From the NCBI RefSeq assembly GCF_009712225.1, contig NZ_WASP01000001.1:1-64000 (forward strand): a stretch of 64,000 nucleotides of DNA. The letters run 5' to 3'. The stretch's first letter is position 1. Each line of letters starts with the position of its first letter. Below, in pieces: positions 17,167-26,842 of this stretch. A program made the translations under genes and the position numbers. Under the pieces are notes generated by a model. The model did not search any database, was not told where the DNA came from, and worked only from the letters and a program-made list of their open reading frames with translations. Source of the DNA: Desulfovibrio sp. GTDB taxonomy: Bacteria > Desulfobacterota > Desulfovibrionia > Desulfovibrionales > Desulfovibrionaceae.

Positions 17167-19449
17167 ATGTTCGCAATGCCCAAGAATTTGCCGCAGCCGC
17201 AGCTGAAACCCAACACGGAAGTTGTTCTGCAAAAGCGCTACCTGCGCAAGGATATGACTGGCCGACAAATTGAAACCCCACGCGATCTCTTCTGGCGCGT
17301 GGCCGCTTCCATAGCCGCCGAGGAGGCCAAGTACGCACAGTCTACCTGCAAGGGTGAGGATCTGGCGCGCGCCTTTTACAACCTCATGACCACATGGAAG
17401 TTTCTGCCCAATTCGCCCACGCTCATGAACGCGGGTACTGATTTGGGTCAGCTTTCGGCCTGTTTTGTACTGCCTGTGGGCGACTCCATCGAAGAAATTT
17501 TTGACGCGGTCAAATACGCGGCCATGATCCACAAATCTGGCGGCGGTACGGGCTTTTCCTTTTCGCGCCTGCGCCCCAAGGACAGCCGTGTGGGCTCAAC
17601 CGGCGGTGTTGCCTCTGGTCCCGTGTCGTTCTTGCGTATTTTCAACACGGCCACAGAGCAGGTAAAGCAGGGCGGAACCCGGCGCGGTGCCAACATGGGC
17701 ATTCTGCGCGTAGACCACCCCGATATCCTTGAATTTATCCGCGCCAAGGAAAAAGAAGGCGAGTTCAACAACTTCAATCTTTCTGTGGGCCTGACCGAAG
17801 TGTTCATGCGTGCCGTTGAAAACGACGAGCACTATGACCTTGTGGCCCCCAATTCTGGCGAAGTGATAAACCGCCTGCGTGCGCGCGAGATTTTTGAGCT
17901 GCTGGTCAAAAAGGCTTGGCAGTCGGGCGATCCGGGCATTGTGTTTCTCGATCGCATCAACCGCGACAACCCCACCCCCGACCAGGGCGAGATCGAATCT
18001 ACCAACCCCTGCGGCGAGCAGCCCCTGCTGCCTTATGAAGCCTGCAACCTGGGGTCCATCAATCTTTCGTGTTTTTATGTCACCGGGCACAACGGGGAAG
18101 CCGACCCCGCCCGCGAGGGCATTGACTGGGCCGAACTCAAACGCGTGGTGCACCTTTCTGTGCGCTTTCTCGACAACGTCATCGACGCCTCGCGGTTTCC
18201 GCTCGACAGCATCACCGAAACCGTGCGCAAAAACCGCAAGATCGGTCTCGGCGTCATGGGTTTTGCCGATCTGCTCTATCAGCTTGAGGTGGCCTATGAT
18301 TCGCAGCAGGGCATCGAGCTTGGCGAGCGCATCATGGCCTTTATTCAGGAAGAAGGGCACAATGCTTCGGCTCAGCTGGCCACAGAGCGCGGGGCTTTCC
18401 CGGCCTATGCCACCTCGGTATACGGCAAAAAGAAGCTTGGCCCCTACCGCAACGCCACGGTAACCACCATTGCTCCTACGGGTACGCTCTCCATCATCGC
18501 GGGCTGCTCTTCGGGTGTGGAACCGCTGTTTGCCCTGTGCTTTACGCGCAATATTCTTGACGGCGAGCGCCTTGTGGAGGTGAATCCCCATTTTGAGGCG
18601 GCTCTGGGCGAGGCTGGTCTGTTCAGCCACGAGCTTATGGATGCCGTGGTAGCCAAGGGGTCCATTCAGGAAATGGACTATCTGCCCGCCACCCTGCGCA
18701 AGGTTTATGTAACGGCCATGGATATTGCTCCGGTGTGGCATCTGCGCATGCAGGCGGCCTTTCAGCGGCACACCGACAATGCCGTGTCAAAGACTGTAAA
18801 TCTGTCCAACAGTGCGACAGAGCAGGATATTTTTGATATTTACTGGCTGGCCTATCAGGAAGGCTGCAAGGGCGTAACCGTGTACCGTGACGGCTGCAAG
18901 AGTATTCAGGTGCTGGCTACGGGCGAAGGCCAAAAGAAAATGGACGGCGAAACGGGCGCAGCCCCAATGCAGTCTTCTGCGGCGGAGCAGGCCGGTGCTG
19001 GCGTGCGCAAGCGCCCCGACATCGTATGGGGCTTTACGCAAAAGGTTCCCACCGGGCTTGGCGTCATGTATCTCACGGTCAACGAGGTGGACGGCAAACC
19101 CTTTGAGGTCTTTGCCACCATTGGCAAATCTGGCCGTTCCATCACCGCCAAGGCCGAGGCCATTGGCCGTCTGGTTTCGCTGGCTCTGCGCTCGGGCGTG
19201 CATGTGCGCGACGTGGTTGCCCAGATCAAGGGTATAGGCGGCGAGCACCCCGTGTTTCGCGGTAAAGGGCTGCTGCTCTCCATTCCCGATGCCATCGCCT
19301 GGGTACTGGAAAAGCGCTACCTCAAGGATGAGCACATCGGCGACGTCAACGACCTGCAAGCCCAGAATTGCCCGGAATGCGGCGAGCCCCTGGTGTTTCA
19401 GGAAGGCTGCCTTATCTGCCCGAGCTGCGGTTTTTCGCGCTGCGGGTAA
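17167..19449 (+). CDS. nrdJ: Adenosylcobalamin-dependent (class II) ribonucleoside-diphosphate reductase
   Basis: About 760 residues. Features include NSPTLMNAG and a Cys shortly after (LSACFVLP), GGGTGFSFSRLRP, the active-site NPCGEQPLLPYEACNLGSINLS with the catalytic NxCxE pattern, TVTTIAPTGTLSIIAGCSSGVEP, and a C-terminal zinc-ribbon-like NCPECGEP...CPSCGFSRCG. It reduces ribonucleotides to deoxyribonucleotides using a cobalamin-derived thiyl radical, independent of oxygen. ATG 17167 has AAGGG about 9 nt upstream; ATG 17176 is an alternative. It stands alone, downstream of the RACo-like gene. Confidence 0.95.
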   Translation: MFAMPKNLPQPQLKPNTEVVLQKRYLRKDMTGRQIETPRDLFWRVAASIAAEEAKYAQSTCKGEDLARAFYNLMTTWKFLPNSPTLMNAGTDLGQLSACFVLPVGDSIEEIFDAVKYAAMIHKSGGGTGFSFSRLRPKDSRVGSTGGVASGPVSFLRIFNTATEQVKQGGTRRGANMGILRVDHPDILEFIRAKEKEGEFNNFNLSVGLTEVFMRAVENDEHYDLVAPNSGEVINRLRAREIFELLVKKAWQSGDPGIVFLDRINRDNPTPDQGEIESTNPCGEQPLLPYEACNLGSINLSCFYVTGHNGEADPAREGIDWAELKRVVHLSVRFLDNVIDASRFPLDSITETVRKNRKIGLGVMGFADLLYQLEVAYDSQQGIELGERIMAFIQEEGHNASAQLATERGAFPAYATSVYGKKKLGPYRNATVTTIAPTGTLSIIAGCSSGVEPLFALCFTRNILDGERLVEVNPHFEAALGEAGLFSHELMDAVVAKGSIQEMDYLPATLRKVYVTAMDIAPVWHLRMQAAFQRHTDNAVSKTVNLSNSATEQDIFDIYWLAYQEGCKGVTVYRDGCKSIQVLATGEGQKKMDGETGAAPMQSSAAEQAGAGVRKRPDIVWGFTQKVPTGLGVMYLTVNEVDGKPFEVFATIGKSGRSITAKAEAIGRLVSLALRSGVHVRDVVAQIKGIGGEHPVFRGKGLLLSIPDAIAWVLEKRYLKDEHIGDVNDLQAQNCPECGEPLVFQEGCLICPSCGFSRCG

Positions 19450-19560
19450 GGCCAGGCATTAACGAATCAGCAAGCGTTTCGGCATGATGACTTGCGGGGA
19501 GGAGTGCTCTTTTGTACAAGAGATTCCTTCCCGCATTATTTTTTACAAGACGGTTCACAC

Positions 19561-20067
19561 ATGAAATGGATTACGCATCAGGCTACAGCCGTGGCGGCGG
19601 CGCTGGCGCTGCACCTGCCTCTTGGAGGCGTTGCGGCTGCCTGCGCAGGGGCCGTGCTGCCCGATGTGCTCGATCAGCGCATGGCCGGGCTTGCGCCCAC
19701 CCGCAGGGGCCAGCAAAAGATATTCAACGCCATACACAGGGGAACCACCCACTGGTTTGGCTGGTGGCTGGCCATATGCGTGGCGGCTCTGGTGCTGCCC
19801 AGCGCCAGTCTTGGTTCGCTGGGGCGTGATGCTCTGGTGGGACTGGGCTTTGGCGGATTGAGCCACGTGCTGCTGGACATGCTGACACCCTCGGGCGTGC
19901 CGCTTACGCCGTTTTCGCGCCAGAACAAGATTTCGCTCAAGCTGTGCTCAACTGGCAGCCTTGGGGAATACTGCTTTCTGGCTTGCGTTGTGGGCTTGAG
20001 CTGGCTGCTGTACCATGATGACCTGTTGCGGCTCACGCACAAGCTGGCCCGCTCGCACCTCTTTTAA
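19561..20067 (+). CDS. YdjM-like membrane-bound metal-dependent hydrolase family protein
   Basis: A 168-residue membrane protein with early motifs WITHQATA and LPDVLDQRM, an IHRGTTHW motif in the middle, and GLSHVLLDMLTPSGVPLTPF. The spaced His/Asp residues match the DUF457/YdjM family (predicted membrane-bound metal-dependent hydrolases). Three or four hydrophobic segments are visible. No reaction has been assigned with confidence. ATG 19561 is chosen from the motif position; the ribosome binding site is weak. Confidence 0.75.
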   Translation: MKWITHQATAVAAALALHLPLGGVAAACAGAVLPDVLDQRMAGLAPTRRGQQKIFNAIHRGTTHWFGWWLAICVAALVLPSASLGSLGRDALVGLGFGGLSHVLLDMLTPSGVPLTPFSRQNKISLKLCSTGSLGEYCFLACVVGLSWLLYHDDLLRLTHKLARSHLF

Positions 20068-20125
20068 CACGTGCGGCACTCCGCCCTGGTGGCGGCGCTT
20101 ATCGCAGCAACCGGGCGGTTTGCCG

Positions 20126-20917
20126 ATGCTGGTCAAAATCCTTCTCACACCTCTGCTTATCCTGCTTTGCCTGCTGGCGGCCCGCCGCTGGGGGGCCTTT
20201 GTGGGCGGGGTCATTGCGGGGTTGCCGCTCATTTCCGGTCCGGTTTCTTTTTTTCTCACGCTGGAGCAGGGCCCGGCCTTTTCAGCCACGGCCTCGTTCA
20301 ACACACTGCTGGGCGTACTGGCCTGCACGGCAACGGCCCTCATCTATCCGTGGCTGGCGGCCACGGGTTTGCCCTGGTTTGTGGCCCTGCCTGTGGCCCT
20401 GTGCGGCTTTTTTGGCGGTGGCTGGAGCGTGCTGCACATGTCCTTTACACCGCTGTGGGCAGTGTTGCTGTCTTCTCTTGCGCCTGCGTTGGTGCTGGTG
20501 TGTCTGCCGAGGGTTGTGGCCCGTGTTGAGCACGGCCACGCCATGTCGGCCTATGTGCGGGTGCCGGTGCAGATGGCCTGTGGGGCCACCCTTGTCTTTG
20601 CAGTGACGGAAGCCGCCCACTGGCTCGGACCCGGCTGGAGCGGCGTGCTCATGTTTTTTCCCGTTATGGTCTGTTCCATCGTGCCCTTTGCCCACGCCAC
20701 GCTGGGGGCAGCGGCCGTGGTAAGCATTTTTCGCGGCATCATGGCTGGGTGGTTTGGCTGTATAGCCTTTGCGGTGGTGGTGATGACAGGGGTCGAGCGC
20801 CTGCCGTTATGGCTGTGCTACAGCCTTGCGTCGAGCGCGGCCCTGCTGGCGGGGGCGGTGATTTCCCTGCTCGAGCGGCGCTTGCAGCAGTGGCAGGCCG
20901 CGCGGCAGGGTAGATAG
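20126..20917 (+). CDS. Polytopic membrane protein of unknown function
   Basis: A 263-residue protein of about eight hydrophobic segments. A GAFVGGVIAGLPLISGPVSFFLTLEQG motif sits near the N-terminus, and a similar pattern appears later (HWLGPGWSGVLMFFPVMVCS), suggesting two related halves. I do not recognise the family. The start MLVKILLTPLL at 20126 is 58 bp after the upstream stop; co-transcription with the YdjM-like gene is likely. It converges on murJ with only 15 bp between the stops. Confidence 0.65.
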   Translation: MLVKILLTPLLILLCLLAARRWGAFVGGVIAGLPLISGPVSFFLTLEQGPAFSATASFNTLLGVLACTATALIYPWLAATGLPWFVALPVALCGFFGGGWSVLHMSFTPLWAVLLSSLAPALVLVCLPRVVARVEHGHAMSAYVRVPVQMACGATLVFAVTEAAHWLGPGWSGVLMFFPVMVCSIVPFAHATLGAAAVVSIFRGIMAGWFGCIAFAVVVMTGVERLPLWLCYSLASSAALLAGAVISLLERRLQQWQAARQGR

Positions 20918-20932
20918 GGTCTGGCGGGTTGA

Positions 20933-22549
20933 TCAGGCCGCACTGCGCTTGCGCCGCAGGCGTTGCAGCACAGGCTCCAGCGTCTCGGGCGCGCACTGCC
21001 AGGCAATGGGCAAAAACAGGGCAGCAAAGGCACATCCGCCAAGCATCAGCACCACGCAGGCCTTGAGAATGGGCGATAGCGCAAAGGTGCGCATGCACAC
21101 CTCTGAGACCCACCAGCTGGCAGCCGAGGCAGGCAGGCAGCAGAATGTCACCCGCAGGCCCAGCCCGGTCAGCCCCGCAAACGCCCCACTGCCGTGGCGG
21201 CGAATCCATATGCCCACCAGCCACAGCACATACAGGCTCACACTCAGGCCCGAAAGGGCGGCGATAGCCCACGCGCCGTGCGGCACGGCCCACCAGTAAT
21301 AAACCGGTATGCACAGGGCAGTCATGATACTGCCGGTTACCGCCGGGGTAATTGTGTCGCCGTGGGCGTAGTAGGCGCGCACCAGTACCATGTAAATTAT
21401 CCAGAAGGGTGTGGCGGCCAGCATGATGCGCGTGAGCGGCAGGGTCGCCAGCGTATCCGCAGGGCTGAAGCGCCCGCCCTGAAATATCACGCCCAGAATG
21501 GGCCAGCTTGTGGCCGCCATGCAGAAAGCGCAGGGAATGATAAGCGCCACGCTGGCCCGCAGGGCCGTGCGCAGGGTGGTGTTGAAGCTTTCTGTTTCGC
21601 CCTGTGCCAGCAGAGCCACCAGAAAGGGATATGAGGCCACGGCGGCTGCCTGCCCCACCAGTCCCACGGGAACCTGGGTTATGCGCCGCGCGTAGTTGAG
21701 CAGGCTCACCGCGCCGTCGCCAGCCAGACTGCCAAACACCCGCAAAAACTGTTCGTCCAGCATCATGATGGTCTGCCCCAGCATGAGGGGCAGGGCCGTG
21801 AGCATGAATTTGCCCATGAGCTCGTGCCGCCAGACCACGCCCAGTCGCAGACCCTGCTGTGCTGCCACCCGCAGGGGCAGCACAAAGGTGCCAAGAGCCG
21901 CGCCTATGGTAACGCCCACACAGTAGCCGGTCATGCCGTCCATGTGGACCAGAAGCCACGGGGGCAGGGCGCTTTGCGCCGTTTGCGTGGTTGCCAGCCA
22001 GGGCAGCAGCAGGCCCACGGCAATGATGGCTCCGTTGTAGATGAGCGGGGCCAGCGCCGGAACGCGGAACTGCCGCCGCATGAACAGCAGGGCTGTCACG
22101 CACGCGCCGCACAAAAAGAATATCTGGGCGGGCAGAATGATGCGCATGAAAAAGGCCAGCCGCACCCACTGTTCCGGCGTAAAACCGGGGGCCACCAGTC
22201 GCGCCAGCCACGGCGCAAAGGCCATGCCGCCGATTGTCAGCATGGTGGAGGCGGCGGCCATCCAGCAGAACACGCACGAAAAAAAATTCCAGGCATCGGC
22301 CTCATCCTCCTGAAACCTGCGGGTCAGCAGGGGGATGATGGTGATGGACATAAAGCCGCCAGCCAGCAGGTAGTTGATGATGTCCGGCACCACAAAGGCG
22401 GCAAAGTACATGTCTGACTCGCCGCCAGCGCCAAACTGCCACGATATGATCTTGTCGCGCGCAAGACCCATGAGGCGCGAAAGAATCGTGCTGGCCGCCA
22501 GTATGAGGGCGGCAGCCCCCATACGTTGCTGGGCTGTGAGCAGCGCCAT
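20933..22549 (-). CDS. murJ: Lipid II flippase MurJ (MviN)
   Basis: A 538-residue membrane protein with about 14 TM segments. The N-terminus (ILSRLMGLARDKIISWQFGAGGESDMYFAAFVVPDIINYLLAGG) is the classic MurJ signature, with the Arg and Asp residues of the central cavity. It moves lipid II across the inner membrane for peptidoglycan synthesis. The ATG at 22549 overlaps the rnr stop codon by one base (TGATG), so translation is probably coupled to RNase R. Confidence 0.95.
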   Translation of the reverse strand: MALLTAQQRMGAAALILAASTILSRLMGLARDKIISWQFGAGGESDMYFAAFVVPDIINYLLAGGFMSITIIPLLTRRFQEDEADAWNFFSCVFCWMAAASTMLTIGGMAFAPWLARLVAPGFTPEQWVRLAFFMRIILPAQIFFLCGACVTALLFMRRQFRVPALAPLIYNGAIIAVGLLLPWLATTQTAQSALPPWLLVHMDGMTGYCVGVTIGAALGTFVLPLRVAAQQGLRLGVVWRHELMGKFMLTALPLMLGQTIMMLDEQFLRVFGSLAGDGAVSLLNYARRITQVPVGLVGQAAAVASYPFLVALLAQGETESFNTTLRTALRASVALIIPCAFCMAATSWPILGVIFQGGRFSPADTLATLPLTRIMLAATPFWIIYMVLVRAYYAHGDTITPAVTGSIMTALCIPVYYWWAVPHGAWAIAALSGLSVSLYVLWLVGIWIRRHGSGAFAGLTGLGLRVTFCCLPASAASWWVSEVCMRTFALSPILKACVVLMLGGCAFAALFLPIAWQCAPETLEPVLQRLRRKRSAA

Positions 22550-25098
22550 CAGCGGCCCCGTTTTTTGCCGGTTTGACCGCCAGACCTTTTGGCACCAGAG
22601 CTGTTGCCACCAAAGCCGGAACCGCCACCACGGCGGCTGGTTTTGCTTCTGTTTCCGCCCTTGCCGCCACCATTGCCCTTGCTCTGGCCACCGCTCTTTC
22701 CGCCTTCGTCACCGGGCGAGGTGATCTTCCAGCCAGAGCGCGAGCCGCCGGGGCGGCTGGTGTGGCCAGGTTTTGCGCCGCCCTTGTGTGCAGACCTGCC
22801 AGCGGGTTTGCGGGCAGATTTGCCCCTTCCCCGCCAGTTGCCCTGAGCAGCCTTGGGCAGCTCCAGCGGCATGAGGCGAATCTCCAGCCGGCCAAGGTTC
22901 ACCTCTGCCAGCGCCACCTCAAGGCTCTGCCCCATGCGCCACATGACGCCAGAACGCTGGCCCACAAGGCTCATGGTGTGCTGATCAAAGTCGTACCAGT
23001 CGTCGCCAAGGTCATCGATGCGGATCATGCCCTCCACAGGCATGTTGGCCAGCTCCACAAATATGCCAAAGTCGGTAACACCGGCCACCATGCCCTTGAA
23101 GTGCTCGCCCACACGGGGCAGCAGGGCAAGGCAACCCATGCGGCGGTCCATTTCGCGTTCGCAGGCCATGGCCGCGCGCTCGCGCCGGTTGATCTGGTCG
23201 CCGATGCGCAGCAGCTTCTGCCCTGCGGGCAGAGCGCCCACACCAATGCCCATCGCGGTTTTGAGGGCGCGGTGGGTCAGCAGGTCGGCGTATCGGCGAA
23301 TGGGCGAGGTAAAGTGGCAATAGGCCTGCGAGGCAAGGCCAAAGTGTCCCTCGTTAAAGGGCTGATAGCGGGCCTGAGGCATGGCCCGCAGGCAGAGCCG
23401 GTTGACCAGAAATTCCTGATCCGTGCCCTGCACGCGGGCAAGTATGCCCTGCATGGCAGCGGCATCGGGCCGGGCTGGCAGATCTTGCATGCCCACGCCC
23501 GCAAGGGTGTCAAAAAGACTCTCGAGCCGTTCTGGATCGGGCAGCGGGTGCACACGGTACAGAAAGGGCATGCCCACGTCGCGCAGATAGCGCGCCACGG
23601 CTTCGTTGGCCGCGATCATGAATTCTTCAATAAGCCTGTGGGCGTCGTGCCGCTGGCGGTGGCCCATCCAGACCACGCGCCCGGCTTCGTCCAGGCGGCT
23701 GTCTGCCTCTGGCAGGTCAAAATCAAGGCTGCCGCGCTGCCTGCGGGCATCGCGCAGGGCCGCGTACAGGGCAAAGGCCCTTTGCAGCATGGTAATGACT
23801 TCTTCGCCGCGCGGGTTTTCGCGCAGGTTGGCAATGGCTGCGGTGTCGTTGTCGAGCATGCAGGCCTTGACCTGATTGTAGGTCAGCCGCGCTGCGGAAC
23901 GCATGACCACCTGCGCAAAGCGCGGTTTGCCGGGTTTGCCCTGTGCGGTAAAAGGAATCTCTGCCATCATGGCCAGCCGGTCCACATCGGGGCGCAGGCT
24001 GCACAGCCCGTTGGAAAGCACCTCTGGCAGCATGGGTTCGACCGATTTGGGAAAATACCACGAGTTGCCGCGCGCTAGGGCCTCGGCATCCAGAGCGCCA
24101 GTGCTGCCGTTGCCGCGCGGGCGCACGTAGTGGCTCACGTCGGCAATGGCCACGCGCAGCAGCCAGCCGCCGCCCGGGCGGTCCTCCACCTGTACGGCGT
24201 CGTCAAAATCGCGGGCATCCGCGCCGTCAATGGTCACAAGGGGCAGACTGCGCACATCTTCGCGGTCACGCATGTCTTCTACCGTGGGGCCGTCGGGCAG
24301 CTGCTGGGCTTCTGCCAGCGCGCCAGCGGGAAAGTCGCGCGGCACTTCGTGATTGAGCTTGACCAACTCTTCCTGCACGGCCACGTCATCTTCGCGTCCG
24401 TAGTCGCCCACAATGCGGGCTGTCCACAGGTCAGAGGCCAGCCTCTGCTGGGGAGCAAGCAGCACCAGTGTGCCGGGCTGGGGTGGGGTATCGCCCGCAG
24501 CCAGCTCCACGCTGAAATTCACGGTGAGACGGGCGTCTGCAGGGCGGCAAAAAAGTGTATTGCCGGTACGGTGGGCTGCATGGGCGGGAATTTCGGCAAG
24601 GCCGCGTTCCACCACTTCTATAATGCGGCCTTCGGGCGAGGGGCCGCGGGCTGCGCCGGGGCTGAGGGCCACGCGTACGATATCCTGATGCCATGCCTCG
24701 CCGGTCTGCGCGGCGGGAATGTACACGTCGCGCGCGCCGGTAAATTCAAGCCTGCTGTCGCGGTTGTTTTCGCCCTCATTTACGGGGCGCATGGGCGTGA
24801 CAAAGCCCCCGCCGTCGCGCAGCGCGCTGAAGCGGCCCACAATGTGCTTGAGGGCTTCTGGGCGCGTCCACAGGCCGCCGCGCAGGCGCAAAAGACGGCC
24901 CTGCTCGGCAAGGCCGGTCAGCATTGCCTCAAGGTCGCCTTTGGCTCGGCGGGCAAGGCCCAAGACGCGCAAAATGCCGTCCACTCGCATGGGCCGCGAC
25001 TGGGCCGCAAGTGCGTCCAGCAGCTCTTCACGCGAGGGAAAGCCTGGTTTGTGTGCGAGAGCGCCGGGCGCTCCACGCTGGGATTTTTTCTTTTTCAT
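22549..25098 (-). CDS. rnr: Ribonuclease R, with a long Gly/Lys/Ser-rich C-terminal tail
   Basis: An 849-residue RNB-family 3'-5' exoribonuclease. An N-terminal helix-turn-helix-like region is followed by OB/cold-shock-like domains, then the RNB catalytic core (VTIDGADARDFDDAVQVEDRPGG with clustered metal-binding aspartates; SYFPKS-like SWYFPKSVEPMLPEVLSNGLCSL) and an S1 domain (GMVAGVTDFGIFVELAN). The last ~100 residues are G/K/S/R-rich and likely disordered, binding structured RNA. ATG 25098 is chosen from the KKKKSQRG start; GGAA is the only Shine-Dalgarno-like sequence. Confidence 0.93.
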   Translation of the reverse strand: MKKKKSQRGAPGALAHKPGFPSREELLDALAAQSRPMRVDGILRVLGLARRAKGDLEAMLTGLAEQGRLLRLRGGLWTRPEALKHIVGRFSALRDGGGFVTPMRPVNEGENNRDSRLEFTGARDVYIPAAQTGEAWHQDIVRVALSPGAARGPSPEGRIIEVVERGLAEIPAHAAHRTGNTLFCRPADARLTVNFSVELAAGDTPPQPGTLVLLAPQQRLASDLWTARIVGDYGREDDVAVQEELVKLNHEVPRDFPAGALAEAQQLPDGPTVEDMRDREDVRSLPLVTIDGADARDFDDAVQVEDRPGGGWLLRVAIADVSHYVRPRGNGSTGALDAEALARGNSWYFPKSVEPMLPEVLSNGLCSLRPDVDRLAMMAEIPFTAQGKPGKPRFAQVVMRSAARLTYNQVKACMLDNDTAAIANLRENPRGEEVITMLQRAFALYAALRDARRQRGSLDFDLPEADSRLDEAGRVVWMGHRQRHDAHRLIEEFMIAANEAVARYLRDVGMPFLYRVHPLPDPERLESLFDTLAGVGMQDLPARPDAAAMQGILARVQGTDQEFLVNRLCLRAMPQARYQPFNEGHFGLASQAYCHFTSPIRRYADLLTHRALKTAMGIGVGALPAGQKLLRIGDQINRRERAAMACEREMDRRMGCLALLPRVGEHFKGMVAGVTDFGIFVELANMPVEGMIRIDDLGDDWYDFDQHTMSLVGQRSGVMWRMGQSLEVALAEVNLGRLEIRLMPLELPKAAQGNWRGRGKSARKPAGRSAHKGGAKPGHTSRPGGSRSGWKITSPGDEGGKSGGQSKGNGGGKGGNRSKTSRRGGGSGFGGNSSGAKRSGGQTGKKRGR

Positions 25099-25188
25099 AG
25101 TGTTCCGTAGAGCGAAAGAAGGGGGCAAAAGGCCTGGCCTTTCGCCCCCGATCGCTCAAATTTCAGGCTGCGTTGGCGCAGTACCGCA

Positions 25189-25893
25189 TCACTCGCGGTT
25201 GCCGCCGAAGAGGCGCAGCATCATGAGGAAAAGGTTGATGAAATCAAGGTACAGGGTCAGCGCGCCAAGAATGGCGCCACGGCGCACGGCGGTTCCGTCC
25301 TCAAGGGGGGCGTTTTCGCCAAACTGGCGCAGCTTCTGGGTGTCATAGGCGGTCAGGCCGGTGAAGATGAGCACGCCCACGCAGCTGATGATAAAGTCCA
25401 TCATGCTGCTTTTGAGGAAGATGTTCACCAGCGAGGCAATGACAATACCGATGAGGCCCATGAACAGGAAGCTGCCCATGGCCGTAAGGTCACGCTTGGT
25501 GACCGTGCCGTAAACCGACATGGCCAGGAATGTGCCCGTGGTGACCAGAAACGCGTTGGCAATGGACGCAATGGGGTAGACCACAAAGATGGACGACAGG
25601 GTTGCGCCGGTTACCGCCGAATAGAGCAGGAACAGGCCCGTGGCCGTGCCACCAGACATTTTGTGAACCGCCGCCGAAAGGGCGATGACAAGACCGAATT
25701 GGGCCACCAGCATGAGAATGAGCACGATGGTGTTGCCAAAGATGGCAGCCTGTATGGCAGGCGAGCTGGCAACTGCGTAGGCCACCACGGTGGTTACTGC
25801 AAGACCTGCGGTCATCCACTGATAAACCTGACGCATGTAAATGGAAACGACGCTACTGGCGGCGCTTTGAGCAACACTGCGGCTATACGACAT
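25189..25893 (-). CDS. Bax inhibitor-1 / YccA family integral membrane protein
   Basis: A 234-residue protein with seven predicted TM helices. Family hallmarks are the N-terminal FLxxVYxWMxxGL-like MRQVYQWMTAGL and the C-terminal TGLTAYDTQKLR with its conserved Asp, followed by GALTLYLDFINLFLMMLRLFG. Relatives (YbhL, YccA, BsYetJ) are proton-sensitive calcium leak channels or FtsH-interacting proteins; the bacterial role is not settled. A strong GGAGG lies 6 nt before the ATG. Confidence 0.92.
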   Translation of the reverse strand: MSYSRSVAQSAASSVVSIYMRQVYQWMTAGLAVTTVVAYAVASSPAIQAAIFGNTIVLILMLVAQFGLVIALSAAVHKMSGGTATGLFLLYSAVTGATLSSIFVVYPIASIANAFLVTTGTFLAMSVYGTVTKRDLTAMGSFLFMGLIGIVIASLVNIFLKSSMMDFIISCVGVLIFTGLTAYDTQKLRQFGENAPLEDGTAVRRGAILGALTLYLDFINLFLMMLRLFGGNRE

Positions 25894-26171
25894 TATATCC
25901 TCCGAAAAGCAGTTGAAGGCGCTCGGCCCGTGGCGGCTGCGGCTCCAAGTCGCAGTGCCGTCGTCGGGCCTGAAGTTTGTCTTCTGCCTTTAAGTATAAT
26001 AACGCCAGCGCCATTTAGCAAGGGCCGCAGGGGCAAAGTTCGGCTGCAGCCCTGTTGTCGCAGTGTGCTGGTGTGTTTGGGCCCGGGCACGCCCTTGCTG
26101 CACGTGAGCCCCCGTGCTACCGTGCGGCCTGCCGGGGCATACCCGGCATACCATACCGTGAGGAGTATACC

Positions 26172-26768
26172 ATGAAATCATTTCGCGTATTTTTTCGTGC
26201 GCTTACCTTGACTCTTTGCCTCGGAGCCGCTCTTGCGGTGGCTGGTCAGGCCCGGGCTGCCGATCCCGACCCTGCCGTGAAGCTCGAGACCAACATGGGC
26301 GACATTATTGTGCGCCTTGATTCGCGCAAGGCCCCCATCAGCACGGCCAACTTTGTGCAGTATGTCAAATCGGGTTTTTATGACGGCACGGTCTTTCACC
26401 GTGTTATCAAAAACTTCATGATTCAGGGCGGCGGCATGACTGCCGACCTCAAGCAGAAGTCGACCCGCGCTTCCATACGCAACGAAGCCGACAACGGTCT
26501 GAAGAACAAAAAGTACACCATCGCCATGGCCCGCACCGGCGAGCCGCATTCGGCCTCTTCGCAGTTCTTCATCAACACCAAGGACAACGACTTCCTCGAC
26601 TTCAAGAGTCAGACTCCCCAGGGCTGGGGCTACGCCGTGTTTGGCAAGGTCATCAAGGGACAGGAAGTGGTAGACAAGATTGCCGCTGTGCAGACCGGCA
26701 AAAAGGGCTACTACGACGACGTGCCCATGGAAAATGTGGTCATCAAGAAGGCCGTGATTGTGGAATAG
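26172..26768 (+). CDS. Periplasmic peptidyl-prolyl cis-trans isomerase, cyclophilin type
   Basis: A 198-residue protein with a Sec signal peptide of about 30 residues ending AGQARA/AD, then one cyclophilin domain: FHRVIKNFMIQGGG, SASSQFFINTKDNDFLD, GYAVFGKVIKGQEVVDKIA. Catalytic Arg is in FHRV and the Phe/Gln/Phe set is present. It catalyses proline isomerisation during protein folding in the periplasm (PpiA-like). GAGGAG lies about 7 nt before ATG 26172. A terminator follows. Confidence 0.93.
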   Translation: MKSFRVFFRALTLTLCLGAALAVAGQARAADPDPAVKLETNMGDIIVRLDSRKAPISTANFVQYVKSGFYDGTVFHRVIKNFMIQGGGMTADLKQKSTRASIRNEADNGLKNKKYTIAMARTGEPHSASSQFFINTKDNDFLDFKSQTPQGWGYAVFGKVIKGQEVVDKIAAVQTGKKGYYDDVPMENVVIKKAVIVE

Positions 26769-26813
26769 ACCGCAACAGATATGACACGTGGTGGCCTTGC
26801 CACCCGTGCGCAG

Positions 26814-26842
26814 GCGGAGGGTTCGTTGAGCCCTCCGCTTTT
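26814..26842 (+). terminator. Terminator after the cyclophilin gene
   Basis: GCGGAGGG (26814-26821) pairs with CCCTCCGC (26831-26838), followed by TTTTCT. It overlaps the end of the convergent HxlR-type gene. Confidence 0.75.
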
